This document shows, in pieces, positions 46,767-55,862 of a stretch of DNA of 64,000 nt. The notes below the pieces were generated by a model, which saw only the letters and a list, made by a program, of their open reading frames with translations, searched no databases and was not told where the DNA came from. The position numbers and the translations under genes are program-made. Each line of letters opens with the position of its first letter. Positions within the stretch are counted from its first letter, which is position 1. This stretch comes from Trichodesmium sp002260545 (GTDB lineage Bacteria > Cyanobacteriota > Cyanobacteriia > Cyanobacteriales > Microcoleaceae): the NCBI RefSeq assembly GCF_050016015.1, contig NZ_JBNHEQ010000060.1, positions 1-64,000 on the forward strand, given 5' to 3'.

Positions 46767-46826
46767 GGTTGGCGTGGGAGTATGTCACTCTAATCTAGAG
46801 CTGTCGCTATATAATATAGAATAGCC

Positions 46827-48230
46827 ATGACAAATACACCGATAAAACCACCATCACGGCCAAGGCCAGTAGAACGTGATGAGTGGATTGCAATATTTGT
46901 AGCCTTAGCGACTTTTGGCAGCATATTTTTCTGGGCAACAACTAGAGAAAATAATGGGTTTAATCTACTTTCTAAACCTATGGTTTCTACATCTCTACCT
47001 GAAACTGTTGATAGTCCCAATATTGCTGCTGAAGAGTCAATCTTTAGCTTAGGCATACCTCAACTTAAGACTCCTACTGGTGAGTCAGCATCAAAGATGG
47101 ATCGAACATCTCTAACTTCTGAAGAATTAGGAACAAGTCTAGCTGCTTTGACTCCTATTACTAATACTGCTGAGGAGTTAGAGCCAAATATTCAGGGTTT
47201 AGATAAAGTCAAGACAAAGACTGAGACAAAACCCCAATTAACCAAACCGCCAAAAACAACTAATCAAAAAGCTGCTCCAGAAATTGCTAAGAATTTAGCA
47301 GCATTAGGTATTGGCAAGATGTTATCTGAATCTCCATCTACTATATCACCGGAAGTTGTAGATTCTCCCATAGCAACTGAGACTTTACCTGTGGCACCTC
47401 CTATTCCTACCCCAACAACAGAGTCGCCCAAAGCAACAGAAACTTCTTCTCCGCCAAAGGTAGAAACTCCTGAGTCGCCCAAAGCAACAGAAACTTCTTC
47501 TCCGCCAAAGGTAGAAACTCCTGAGTCGCCCAAAGCAACAGAAACTTCTTCTCCGCCAAAGGTAGAAACTCCTGAAAGTCCGCTAGTGACTACAGAAGTG
47601 CCATCCCCTGAAATATCTCCTACTGACACGGTTAAATTTTCTGATGTTCCTGATAGTTTTTGGGCAAGTAATTTCATTCAACCTTTAGCAGAAAGTAATC
47701 TTATTGCTCAGATTGATAATGATAAATTCGAGCCAAATCAATCTATCACGCGAGCTGAATTTGCCAGTCATATTCCTAAAGTATTTGAGGAAAAATCAAC
47801 CAGAAAGTCTGTTAATTATGAAGATGTAAAAGCAGATTCTATTGCTCAAAACGAAATTCAAATAGCTACTAAATCAGGTTTTTTAAGTGGGTATCCAGGG
47901 AATGTTTTTCGCCCAGAACAAAAAGTATCAAGATTAGAGGTATTAATTTCTTTAGCTACTGGCTTAAATCTGGAAATTCCATCTAATCCCGATGAGGTTT
48001 TAAGTATTTACAAAGACAAGGAAGAAATACCTGATTGGGCTCAAGAAAAAATAGCTGCCACAACTGCTGCTGGATTAGTAGTAAATCATCCAGATGTGAC
48101 AACTTTAAATCTAAATCAACCTGCTACTCGTGCTGAAGTTTCAGCTATATTTTATCAGGCATTGGTAAAATTAGGAAAAGTTGAACAGGTTTCATCTGAG
48201 TATATTGTGAGTCCGAAAAAAGACAATTAG
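46827..48230 (+). CDS. S-layer homology (SLH) domain protein
   Basis: 467 aa. One hydrophobic segment near the N-terminus (about 22-42, WIAIFVALATFGSIFFWAT) anchors it. A long Pro/Thr/Glu/Ser-rich linker follows, containing three perfect 17-residue repeats (ESPKATETSSPPKVETP; DNA period 51 bp, 47426-47578). The C-terminal 200 residues hold SLH motifs: FSDVPDSFWASNFIQPLAES, SITRAEFASHI, GYPGNVFRPEQKVSRLEV and NQPATRAEVSAIFYQAL. SLH domains bind cell-wall polysaccharide or peptidoglycan. It starts right after an IS605 right end (46790). A terminator follows at 48278. Confidence 0.9.
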   Translation: MTNTPIKPPSRPRPVERDEWIAIFVALATFGSIFFWATTRENNGFNLLSKPMVSTSLPETVDSPNIAAEESIFSLGIPQLKTPTGESASKMDRTSLTSEELGTSLAALTPITNTAEELEPNIQGLDKVKTKTETKPQLTKPPKTTNQKAAPEIAKNLAALGIGKMLSESPSTISPEVVDSPIATETLPVAPPIPTPTTESPKATETSSPPKVETPESPKATETSSPPKVETPESPKATETSSPPKVETPESPLVTTEVPSPEISPTDTVKFSDVPDSFWASNFIQPLAESNLIAQIDNDKFEPNQSITRAEFASHIPKVFEEKSTRKSVNYEDVKADSIAQNEIQIATKSGFLSGYPGNVFRPEQKVSRLEVLISLATGLNLEIPSNPDEVLSIYKDKEEIPDWAQEKIAATTAAGLVVNHPDVTTLNLNQPATRAEVSAIFYQALVKLGKVEQVSSEYIVSPKKDN

Positions 48231-48277
48231 TTATCTTTTTTGATGATAACTTTTCCCCTAAATAATTAATTGCATTA

Positions 48278-48308
48278 AAACCCAGTTTCTCTAATGAACT
48301 GGGTTTTT
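48278..48308 (+). terminator. Terminator after the SLH gene
   Basis: AAACCCAGTT pairs with AACTGGGTTT around a nine-base loop, followed by TTT. Confidence 0.85.
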
Positions 48309-48324
48309 AATCTTTTTATTAGGG

Positions 48325-48535
48325 AGTAGTTCAGCAATTAATAATTAACAATTAATAATTAATAATTACCTCTCTCTCAAAGGGAGAGGATTGACGCTTA
48401 AGGAAAAAAGAAATAATATTTCCTTATATTCAATTCCCTTACGGTTTTCCTTGAGGTAATTATCTATTATTCATTATCAATTCCCTTACGGTTTTCCTTG
48501 AGGTAATTATCTATTATTCATTATCAATTAATGAA
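48325..48535. repeat. AT-rich dispersed repeat with 47-bp duplication
   Basis: ATTAATAATTAAC heptamers, a GGGAGAGG core and then two perfect 47-bp copies (48431-48477 and 48478-48524) of CAATTCCCTTACGG ... ATTCATTAT. The rest of the spacer to 48907 holds the GAGGTACAGTTT / GTACCTCATTAA element (48605-48693) and AT-rich DNA. Confidence 0.7.
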
Positions 48536-48907
48536 CCCGTCAGTTGTACTACTATAAGCAGTAAGTAAAGTTCAATAAAAACATGATTATAGAACTTTTG
48601 AGGATAGTGAGGTACAGTTTAACACTAATTTCTATTCCCTCCATACCTAAACTCGTAAAACTTTGTACCTCATTAATTCCAAAACTGCTGTAATTATGAG
48701 ATATTACTCCCCATAACATAAAATAATTAGAATCTATACCAATACACTTTCAAGATGTCACAAATAGTTTAAAACTTTAAATGTGAAATAATTTCCTGAA
48801 ATAACTGTGGCATAAAAGTTTAGAGTCTATAAAGTCTTAATGCATGACTTTTTACTTTTTACTTCCGTGAAACAGTATAGTTGCTACAGACAAAATTTTA
48901 ACACTCT

Positions 48908-50353
48908 ATGCTTGAAGCAATACAAAAATTATTAGTAAATATAGCTCAAATTTTTACAACTCCTCTACTTTTTATCGGAGATACTTATATATCTTTGAGC
49001 TTACTTTTCCAATTAGGTATATATTTAATAATCGTCCTGCTCTTAGGTAGACTATTCAAAAATTTACTCAAAAAAGTTTTATTAGTAAAACTAGGAATAG
49101 ATAAAGCTAACCGAGAGGCAATATCTACAATATTTAGCTATGGACTCAGCACCCTTGGTATAATAATTATTCTCCAAACACAAGGCTTTAATGTCTCCTC
49201 ATTAGCAGTTTTAGCTGGAGGTTTGGGCGTAGGTATTGGTTTAGGATTTCAGAATATTACTAAAAACTTTATTAGTGGTTTGAATGTACTAATAGAAAGA
49301 CCAATAAAAATAGGAGATTTTATTGAATTAGATAATGATTTAGGTTTTGTAGAAGAAATTGGTTTACGTTCAACTAGAATTAGAACATTAAAAGATAGTC
49401 ATGTAATTATTCCTAATGGAATGTTAATAGAAGGAAAAATACATAACTTAACCTACGATAATTTTAAAGGTCGAATTGAAGTTGATGTTTTTGTTTCTGA
49501 TGATAGTGACCCAGTATTAGTTACGGAAGCTATATTAATGTCAGCTTATATGGAACCAGCAGTATTAGGAGAACCACCTCCAAAAGTTTTGTTTTTAGGG
49601 TTTCAAGATAATGCTTTTAAATTTCAATTATGGGTCTGGGTAAATGAAATCTATAATGAACCAATTTATATGAGTTCTTTACGGTTTATAATTCAGCATA
49701 ATTTGCATAAACAAGGTATTTTAATTCCTTGGGATCATTTTAATATATATCTTCATAATCCACATAATTCCCAAAATTTAGAATCATCTCAAAATACTGT
49801 TCTTCATGGGTTAAAAAATCATCAGTCTACACCTAATAAACCTCTATCAGCTAGAGATTTATTAATGCAAGTTACTTATTTTGAAAACTTTACTGATGTG
49901 GAGTTAAGAAAACTAATAGAAATAGGATATAGAAAACGTCTCAAGCCATTAAATTTTTTATTCCATGAAGGAGATCCTGGTGATACTTTTTATATTATTC
50001 TTTCTGGTTCAGTAGAGGTTTTTGTAGAAAAAATTAATAAACATTTGACTACTCTAAAAGCTGGAAAATTTTTCGGAGAATTAGCTTTAATGCTAGGTAT
50101 TCCTCGTACAGCTTCTGTTAGGGCAATTGAAGATACTATTTTATTTGCTATTCATAAAAAAGGCTTTGAAAAAATATTGCATGAAAATCCAGAATTAGCA
50201 GAAGTAATTGTGCAAGAGTTGGCTAAACATCAAGAAGAATTATCTGAACGCCAAAATGAACTTAGAACATTGGGATTAGTTGATGCAGAAGAAGATGATA
50301 AAAATCCTGTAGTTTGGGTCAGAAATCGTCTCAAAAATCTGTTTGATTTATAG
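48908..50353 (+). CDS. MscS-type channel fused to a cyclic-nucleotide-binding domain
   Basis: 481 aa. Three hydrophobic helices (about 15-115) end in the MscS pore helix LAVLAGGLGVGIGLGFQNI. The cytoplasmic beta domain follows: IERPIKIGDFIELDNDLGFV, then TRIRTLKDSHVIIPNGML. After a linker, a cNMP-binding domain (about 335-460) has GDTFYIILSGSVEVF and a phosphate cassette FFGELALMLGIPRTASVRA. The ELAL and RTA residues are those needed for cAMP/cGMP binding. This is the bCNG architecture (bacterial cyclic-nucleotide-gated, MscS superfamily) known in cyanobacteria. It sits in the plasma membrane and is probably gated by a cyclic nucleotide more than by tension. Monocistronic. Confidence 0.93.
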   Translation: MLEAIQKLLVNIAQIFTTPLLFIGDTYISLSLLFQLGIYLIIVLLLGRLFKNLLKKVLLVKLGIDKANREAISTIFSYGLSTLGIIIILQTQGFNVSSLAVLAGGLGVGIGLGFQNITKNFISGLNVLIERPIKIGDFIELDNDLGFVEEIGLRSTRIRTLKDSHVIIPNGMLIEGKIHNLTYDNFKGRIEVDVFVSDDSDPVLVTEAILMSAYMEPAVLGEPPPKVLFLGFQDNAFKFQLWVWVNEIYNEPIYMSSLRFIIQHNLHKQGILIPWDHFNIYLHNPHNSQNLESSQNTVLHGLKNHQSTPNKPLSARDLLMQVTYFENFTDVELRKLIEIGYRKRLKPLNFLFHEGDPGDTFYIILSGSVEVFVEKINKHLTTLKAGKFFGELALMLGIPRTASVRAIEDTILFAIHKKGFEKILHENPELAEVIVQELAKHQEELSERQNELRTLGLVDAEEDDKNPVVWVRNRLKNLFDL

Positions 50354-50360
50354 TAAAAAA

Positions 50361-50412
50361 TAGGGAACAGGGAACAGGGAATAGGGAATAGGGAATAGGG
50401 AATAGGGAATAG
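50361..50412. repeat. Tandem AGGGAAT / AGGGAAC heptamers
   Basis: About seven units right after the channel gene stop. Same unit as at 18908-18943. Confidence 0.8.
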
Positions 50413-50481
50413 TTATAAAAACATTTCCTAGTCTAATACCATTTCTCAAAAACTTTTCTACATTTTGTTGAGTAGGGGAGT

Positions 50482-50561
50482 GTAGGGACGTTTTGCTGCG
50501 CAACATGTTTGCGGAGCATTCCGGAACGGAAAACGCATTTTTGCCGGTGCAACTTCCCTAC
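50482..50561. repeat. Expanded palindrome element (80 bp)
   Basis: Outer arms GTAGGGACGTT and AACTTCCCTAC of the 28-bp family are separated by a GC-rich insert TGCGGAGCATTCCGGAACGG with its own hairpin. Its reverse complement is nearly the element at 38071-38151. The rest of the spacer to 50933 has no gene; a GCTGACTGCTGA array is at 50900-50927. Confidence 0.65.
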
Positions 50562-50933
50562 CGGAGAAGCAAACATAAGAATAATTAACATTAAACTAGC
50601 TAAAATTAGCAAAAAAATGATTCAGATTGTTATGATTAGTTAATAACTGAAGTACAGCCCAAGTATAGCAATAATGCATGGGAATTGGTATAAAATTTAT
50701 AGTCAGCCTATGTCCTAATCAAGTTATTTCTTAGCTATATCATTAACTTTGGTATTTCCTGATGGAATGCTACGCAAACACTTAGCCTCCTGATTCGTAA
50801 CTGCGCGATTCAGCTTTTAGCAGCTCAGAGTTTAAATCCCCGGTTTCTATAAACCTGTTGGTGTGCGGAGGGGTCAAATATCCTTCTAAACTTTTACTGC
50901 TGACTGCTGACCGCTGACTGCTGATTGCTTTTT

Positions 50934-52238
50934 TTAATGAATAAAAGAAAGGTCGATTCTACCAAAATTTGTACTTAAGGCTACTTGCATATTTTCTAGT
51001 GCTTTGACTAACCATTGAACTTGTTTTTGTGTAGAAGATTCGTAGTGGTTAAACAATATTGCAAATCGTTGTTCTAAACCTGGTCTGACCTGTTGACAAA
51101 CTAATAATATTTTTAGTAGTAATCCTGTTGTTATAATCGGTCCTAAATTACCAATCAGGTTAACAAACAAAAAATGTTGTAGCTGTGTTTGATTATTAAC
51201 AATTAAAAAACTCAACATTTTGCTGCAAGTCTTCCTCATTAAAAATTCATTGAAGACCTGATCGTCATTCTCAGACATAACATTTTGTAAATGCTTATAG
51301 AGTTGTTCCTTAAACCTAACTCGAATTTGTTGGGATTCCACATCAAAGGATGTACTTAGATATTCATAAAAACTATCTTTAAAACAGTGATATGGTTGAG
51401 GTATTGTTGTATAAGTTAAAAATCGTTTAGCATAATCTCGGTAAGTCTCCCTACCTTCTACTTTACCCACAAATTGTTTGATAGATAATAATAGTTCATT
51501 ATTAGATAATAAGGTAGGATTTTTGATATATTGTAATTGTTTAAGTGATTGTAATCTAGGAAATTGGCAAAGTTCTAGTCTAGCTTGATTAGTTATATAG
51601 CGGGATAAATTAATTTCAAATTTTTGCTGTTTTTGCTCTTGCAGTTTGATGATTGCTTCTTGATATTCGCTACTACTATTTGGAGTTAATAACAAATAGT
51701 TATATAGATAAGGATAGCGGGGAATAATAATTTTCAAAGGTTGATTTAAGCTGTTGCGACTCTTACTTTCAAATCCTTGATTCATCACCGCTGCCAAACG
51801 TTTTAAGCTCAAGTATTGTTGACTATGAGTAAAACCTCTGACAAGTTCTAATATTTTGTGTGTTTGGCGAGAGATATAATTAGAATAGTCAGATTTAGAG
51901 GTTGCTTGACTAAACAACTGAATCAATTTTTCTAAAACATTTTTTTTATCTTGATTTTGTTGCTGATGGTTAATTAAAATATAACAGCAACGGTTCAGGA
52001 TGTAGTTAAATTTTTCTTCACATTCAGGGAATTGTACAATTATCTCCAGTGCCGTCGATATTTCTGGAGTTTGGTATGGAGAAGATTGCAAAAATAGTTT
52101 CCGAAATCGCTCAATTATTTGCTCGATTGATTCAATCGAAACCAACTTCAAAAAGTGATTATAAATTCTTTCTTCTTCTCTGTAAATTTGTTGCTTATAG
52201 GAATCAGTGATTATGATTTGTTTACTTGTAGATTTCAT
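50934..52238 (-). CDS. Conserved hypothetical protein (434 aa)
   Basis: Long, mostly helical, soluble protein with no domain I recognise. It is rich in Gln, Leu, Tyr and Ile. Notable stretches: EEERIYNHFLKLVSIESIEQ near the N-terminus, EIIVQFPECEEKFNYILNRC (about 90-109), KIIIPRYPYLYNYLLL in the middle and a helical C-terminus, LVKALENMQVALSTNFGRID. The start at ATG 52238 is supported by GGGAGG five bases upstream; a further in-frame ATG 17 codons up has no such site. It is monocistronic. A helical repeat scaffold is possible, but function is unknown. Confidence 0.7.
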   Translation of the reverse strand: MKSTSKQIIITDSYKQQIYREEERIYNHFLKLVSIESIEQIIERFRKLFLQSSPYQTPEISTALEIIVQFPECEEKFNYILNRCCYILINHQQQNQDKKNVLEKLIQLFSQATSKSDYSNYISRQTHKILELVRGFTHSQQYLSLKRLAAVMNQGFESKSRNSLNQPLKIIIPRYPYLYNYLLLTPNSSSEYQEAIIKLQEQKQQKFEINLSRYITNQARLELCQFPRLQSLKQLQYIKNPTLLSNNELLLSIKQFVGKVEGRETYRDYAKRFLTYTTIPQPYHCFKDSFYEYLSTSFDVESQQIRVRFKEQLYKHLQNVMSENDDQVFNEFLMRKTCSKMLSFLIVNNQTQLQHFLFVNLIGNLGPIITTGLLLKILLVCQQVRPGLEQRFAILFNHYESSTQKQVQWLVKALENMQVALSTNFGRIDLSFIH

Positions 52239-52590
52239 AGATGCCTCCCAACCTGAAAAAAGGAGATTATTGCTAATCATTAGTCGCAATTTTAATACTA
52301 AAAGTTATTAAGCCTTTTATTCCTTTTTTCAGCTAAACTGATACACTCAATATACTTAATATTAATCATACTCCAGGTATGAAAAATTGTCAGAAAATCT
52401 ATCTTGATTTCCTATACTTATTCTGAATCAAAAGCCTCCTATAAAGGTTGTTAATGGCAACTAAATCATTAGCATACGAATTTTATTTCTATAATACTAT
52501 GTGTTTGAATTGATGATCCGATTGAGTTAATATACTTAACATAGTCTTTCAAATCCTCCCTGCACTTACTAGGGGTTTTCATAGAGGAAA

Positions 52591-52618
52591 GTAGGGACGT
52601 TCGATTAAACGTCCCTAC
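52591..52618. repeat. 28-bp palindrome
   Basis: GTAGGGACGTTCGA followed by TTAAACGTCCCTAC. Outer ten bases of each arm match perfectly. Confidence 0.75.
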
Positions 52619-52672
52619 AAAAGTAGTATTTTTATTCAACTGATGAAACCTATAGAACTAGGCAAATAGGTT

Positions 52673-52826
52673 ATATCAAATCCGGTAGCATTGGTGTAAT
52701 TTTAGATATTGTAGGGGCGAATGGCCATTCGCCCCTACAGGGGTAAGGATGGAAGAGAATTGAAAAATATTTGGCAATGATTGAAGATGAAATATTTTTT
52801 TATACCGAATCAAGCGGATTTGATAT
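52673..52826. mobile_element. Inverted-repeat element, family 4 (copy c)
   Basis: Ends ATATCAAATCCGGTAGC and CAAGCGGATTTGATAT. It contains a perfect 28-bp palindrome at 52711-52738 (GTAGGGGCGAATGG then CCATTCGCCCCTAC), a nested insertion. TTTTAAC heptamers follow at 52868-52909. No gene lies in the spacer 52239-52992. Confidence 0.75.
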
Positions 52827-52992
52827 GAGAACATTGGTAAATCTTAAAACTCAGTCATAGATTGCTTTTGACTTTTAACTTTTAACTTTTAACTTTTAAC
52901 TTTTGACTTATGCGTAGCGCCATATCTCGGCATTTTTGATAATTTTAATTTCAAAAAAAATTTTGCTTCTCGCAGGTTCTTTAAGTTGTTGC

Positions 52993-54969
52993 TTAAGCCA
53001 AAATCTCGACAAAATCATCACTACCAATATCGCTTGCCGCTACACCCTGTAAAGTAATAGAAAGTTCCTCACCAGTAATGCTAGTATCGCTGCCTACCTG
53101 AGCAATTGTCAAATCCTCGAACTCTAGACCACTCCTTAAACGAATCAAATCAATTCCGTCTTCAAAATCAGTGATAATATCATTCCCATAATCAGGTCGG
53201 AAGTCAAACATATCTGCACCAGTTCCACCAGTAATAATATCATCACCTTTATCAGCACCAATAATATCCCGACCTCCACCAGCATTAATTATATCGTCAC
53301 CTTTGCCGGAATGAATTAAATCATTACCATCCAAACCTTCGATAATATCATTTCCACGCCCACTATGTATGTATTCACTAGCATCAGTTCCGATTAACTC
53401 ATCATCTCCATTTGTACCCATTATCTTATTGGGGGTAAGTAGAGACTGAGCTTCTTCCCAAACTTCTCCCGCTACCTGTCGCCCAAGAGACCTACCATTG
53501 ACATCGCCATCCTCAAAGTGAATACCTCCGTAAAGACGAGAAAAACCAGCTTCATCAGAAGCTTCGCTGAAAGTTTCCCACTCCAGAGTTACAGTTTCTG
53601 TTGGTGTCACTCCAGGTTCAAAACGAGACTCACCAGGAGCAAAAGTTACCGAAGCCCCAAACTCATCATCACCAGTAAACCGTTGGAGAATTTCTGCACC
53701 AGCAGCGCTGAAAGTGCTATGACCAGAAACATATTCAGCAAAAGGAGGAGAAGGATCACTACCAGGAGTTTGATAGGTGAGAAAATCAGTTGCAAGAATT
53801 GTTTGAGTTCCTTCTCCAGGACCTGCCCAAGCTTCAATAGCATAGCCACCAAGCTCTTCATTAAATTCCCCAATCAAACCCTGTTCGCCTAATTCGCGGA
53901 CTGTACGGACTGGACGAGCATAGTCGTAGAAGACTTTAGCTTCCCAAGTAGCAACACCAGCATCAAATACCGCGTTACCTAAATTAAAGAATAGTTCGAC
54001 GTCCTGATCTAATGTATGCTCATCTCTAGCAGAAACAAATTGACCGAAACTCATCCAGGTTCCTGGTGGGAAGGATGTACCACCGCCATCTTCCCAAAAT
54101 TCTGCAATTAACTTTTGTTCGTCTGTCAAGTTGGCACTAAAATTAACTACCTGTTCTGTTTGGGCAATAAATTCAGGATTGATAATAGTGCCAATAATAT
54201 CTTGACTAATTGGAACTACAGACTGGTCTGCCAAAGTAATTGTACCTGCATCCAAATCTACCTCACCATCTACTAGCAAAAATGGTTCTGGTGCTACTGG
54301 TCGTAATTCTTCACCTGATTTGAGGCCAAAGGGTGTTACATTACCCCACTGTGGAGTCAGGAAGTTTTGGACTCGACCATTAGGATCGTCAATAGGAACG
54401 TTTTCGGGAGTCCAAAATTCTATGTCAATAGGGTCTCCAGCAGGATTTTGAGGTTGATAACCACTGATATCGGAGTAAGGAGTACCATCACCATTGGGGT
54501 CATTTCCTTCTTGGTTAGAACCATCATTATGACGGAATGCTAATAGTGCTTGACCGGAAACATTACCAATGCCAGCAGGAGTAGTAGTATCGGTAGTAGT
54601 ATTATTGGGGTCTAATCCTAGAGTTTCCATCACATCATTGAAAATTTCTACTTCCTCCGGGAATAAATCTGTCAGCACCCGGTAAGCAGAAAAACTCATT
54701 GCTTCAGCTTTATTAGCTTCTGTATTTTCAGATTCAGGACGTTGTAGATCGTCTCCTAACTGAGTTCCTACTGCTAATGGATCGTAAGCTGCCCAAGCAT
54801 CATAGATGGCTGTATGTACCATAGAATAGGCACGGGAGGCGACGGTTGGACCTACTCTACTATTAATGACTGCTTGTTGGACTGCGCGGTCCCATAACAC
54901 TGAAATGGAGGGTGAAGGATCGTTAACTGTTACGAGTTGAGTGTTGGGGTCAAGCTGAAGTTCGTTCAT
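52993..54969 (-). CDS. Vanadium-dependent haloperoxidase with RTX repeats
   Basis: 658 aa. It has no N-terminal signal peptide; the protein begins MNELQLDPNTQL. The PAP2/haloperoxidase active site is present: Lys (about 344) in KVFYDYARPVRT, Arg-Pro in the same motif, EYVSGHSTFSAAG with the Ser-Gly-His proton donor (His about 414), and RLYGGIHFEDGD with Arg and the vanadate-ligand His (about 484). The last 130 residues hold calcium-binding RTX nonapeptides (GRGNDIIEG, GKGDDIINAGGG, GKGDDIITGGTGAD) and the YGNDIITDFEDGIDLI ending, the usual type I secretion layout. It probably oxidises halides with hydrogen peroxide outside the cell. Exporter genes are not in this window. Confidence 0.93.
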   Translation of the reverse strand: MNELQLDPNTQLVTVNDPSPSISVLWDRAVQQAVINSRVGPTVASRAYSMVHTAIYDAWAAYDPLAVGTQLGDDLQRPESENTEANKAEAMSFSAYRVLTDLFPEEVEIFNDVMETLGLDPNNTTTDTTTPAGIGNVSGQALLAFRHNDGSNQEGNDPNGDGTPYSDISGYQPQNPAGDPIDIEFWTPENVPIDDPNGRVQNFLTPQWGNVTPFGLKSGEELRPVAPEPFLLVDGEVDLDAGTITLADQSVVPISQDIIGTIINPEFIAQTEQVVNFSANLTDEQKLIAEFWEDGGGTSFPPGTWMSFGQFVSARDEHTLDQDVELFFNLGNAVFDAGVATWEAKVFYDYARPVRTVRELGEQGLIGEFNEELGGYAIEAWAGPGEGTQTILATDFLTYQTPGSDPSPPFAEYVSGHSTFSAAGAEILQRFTGDDEFGASVTFAPGESRFEPGVTPTETVTLEWETFSEASDEAGFSRLYGGIHFEDGDVNGRSLGRQVAGEVWEEAQSLLTPNKIMGTNGDDELIGTDASEYIHSGRGNDIIEGLDGNDLIHSGKGDDIINAGGGRDIIGADKGDDIITGGTGADMFDFRPDYGNDIITDFEDGIDLIRLRSGLEFEDLTIAQVGSDTSITGEELSITLQGVAASDIGSDDFVEILA

Positions 54970-55107
54970 AGTGTAGATGTGAGAATAATAGTTTTGTTTG
55001 TTCTTCTACTAGATACTTCTAGGGTGTATCTCAGTTATGCAAAAAGTAAAAATACTCAGCAAATTAAGCGGTAAAGTTAGATTTTACCTATAACTTGGCT
55101 GTTCAGG

Positions 55108-55350
55108 TATATTTAGGGTTTGCTGAAAAAGTCTTATGGGTGAGGGTAGGAGTCAGGAGTCAGGAGTCAGGATAAATAGGAATCATAGAGGAGTTAGTGG
55201 GAAGAATTTTCCCTTGATTTTTTCGTCCTGGCCCGATTAAAATGCTAACTTTTTGCAGCTCTAGAGACCAAAAAGCTGGCACTTTTTTAGACCTAAAAAG
55301 GCATTTGCCTTTATCTGTCAATGCTTTGAGATTTAATCAGCCCTATTTAT
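55108..55350 (-). mobile_element. Inverted-repeat element, family 1 (copy d)
   Basis: Ends TATTTAGGGTTTGCTGAAAA and GATTTAATCAGCCCTATTTA. The interior has AGTCAGG heptamers (55149-55171), ATGCTAACTTTTTGC, TGGCACTTTTTTAGACC and AAAAGGCATTTGCCTTTAT. This is the best-preserved copy. Confidence 0.7.
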
Positions 55351-55862
55351 AGTTCAATTTTCTGGATGTGTTCGTTCAAAGTCCCATAAAGATAAATCAC
55401 TAACAATTAGTTAGTGTGTATACAGTAATAATTTACAATGGTTTTATCCCACATTCCGGATATTCTGATGAGAATTTTGACTATTTTTCAAATCAGATAT
55501 AGCAAGGCTTTTAGAAAAAAAGCTCTCTGTGTCAGATAGGCGGAATATAAGTTTTATAGCTGTTTGCTTTACGTTTACTATGATAAACAAACTTTTATCT
55601 GAGTAGCAATAGTATAATTACAGATTTTCATTTCAATCAAACAGTTCAAAAAATAGGTGATAATACGAATGACAATTATCCAGATTTAGATTAAAATAAG
55701 ATTTAGTAAAAGCTATCTATAAAGATACACAATTTGACTATATCCACAAACTGATGTCAAGAAGCAAGAGGTAGCAAAAACTCCCTATCAGTGATGTTTC
55801 GCTGTGCGACATGAAAAGGGAATCCCGTGCTGCTTTGGGCATAGCAGCGTCGGGAGGATATC
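55351..55862. other. Spacer ending in an IS605-right-end-like hairpin
   Basis: No gene. At 55821-55860 is TGCTGCTTTGGGCATAGCAG, then CGTCGGGAGGATATCA. The last part resembles the GCGTCGGGAGGATGTCAC at 68-82. It abuts the stop codon of the antiporter gene and its GCTGCT/AGCAGC stem may serve as that gene's terminator. A GC-rich TTTCGCTGTGCGACATGAAA repeat lies just before. Confidence 0.4.

Larger units (their letters stand above)
45008..46790. mobile_element. IS200/IS605-family element with tnpA and broken tnpB
   Basis: tnpA (minus) and tnpB (plus) are divergent, with 60 bp between their starts. The left end carries a 14-bp-stem hairpin TTAATTAAGTAGGC / GCCTACTTAATTAA (45008-45040), which may double as the tnpA terminator. 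The right end has the hairpin CCCACGCC/GGCGTGGG (46750-46778) then AGTATGTCAC. tnpA looks whole, so the element may still move and could mobilise related ends (1-82, 63781-63845). Confidence 0.85.
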
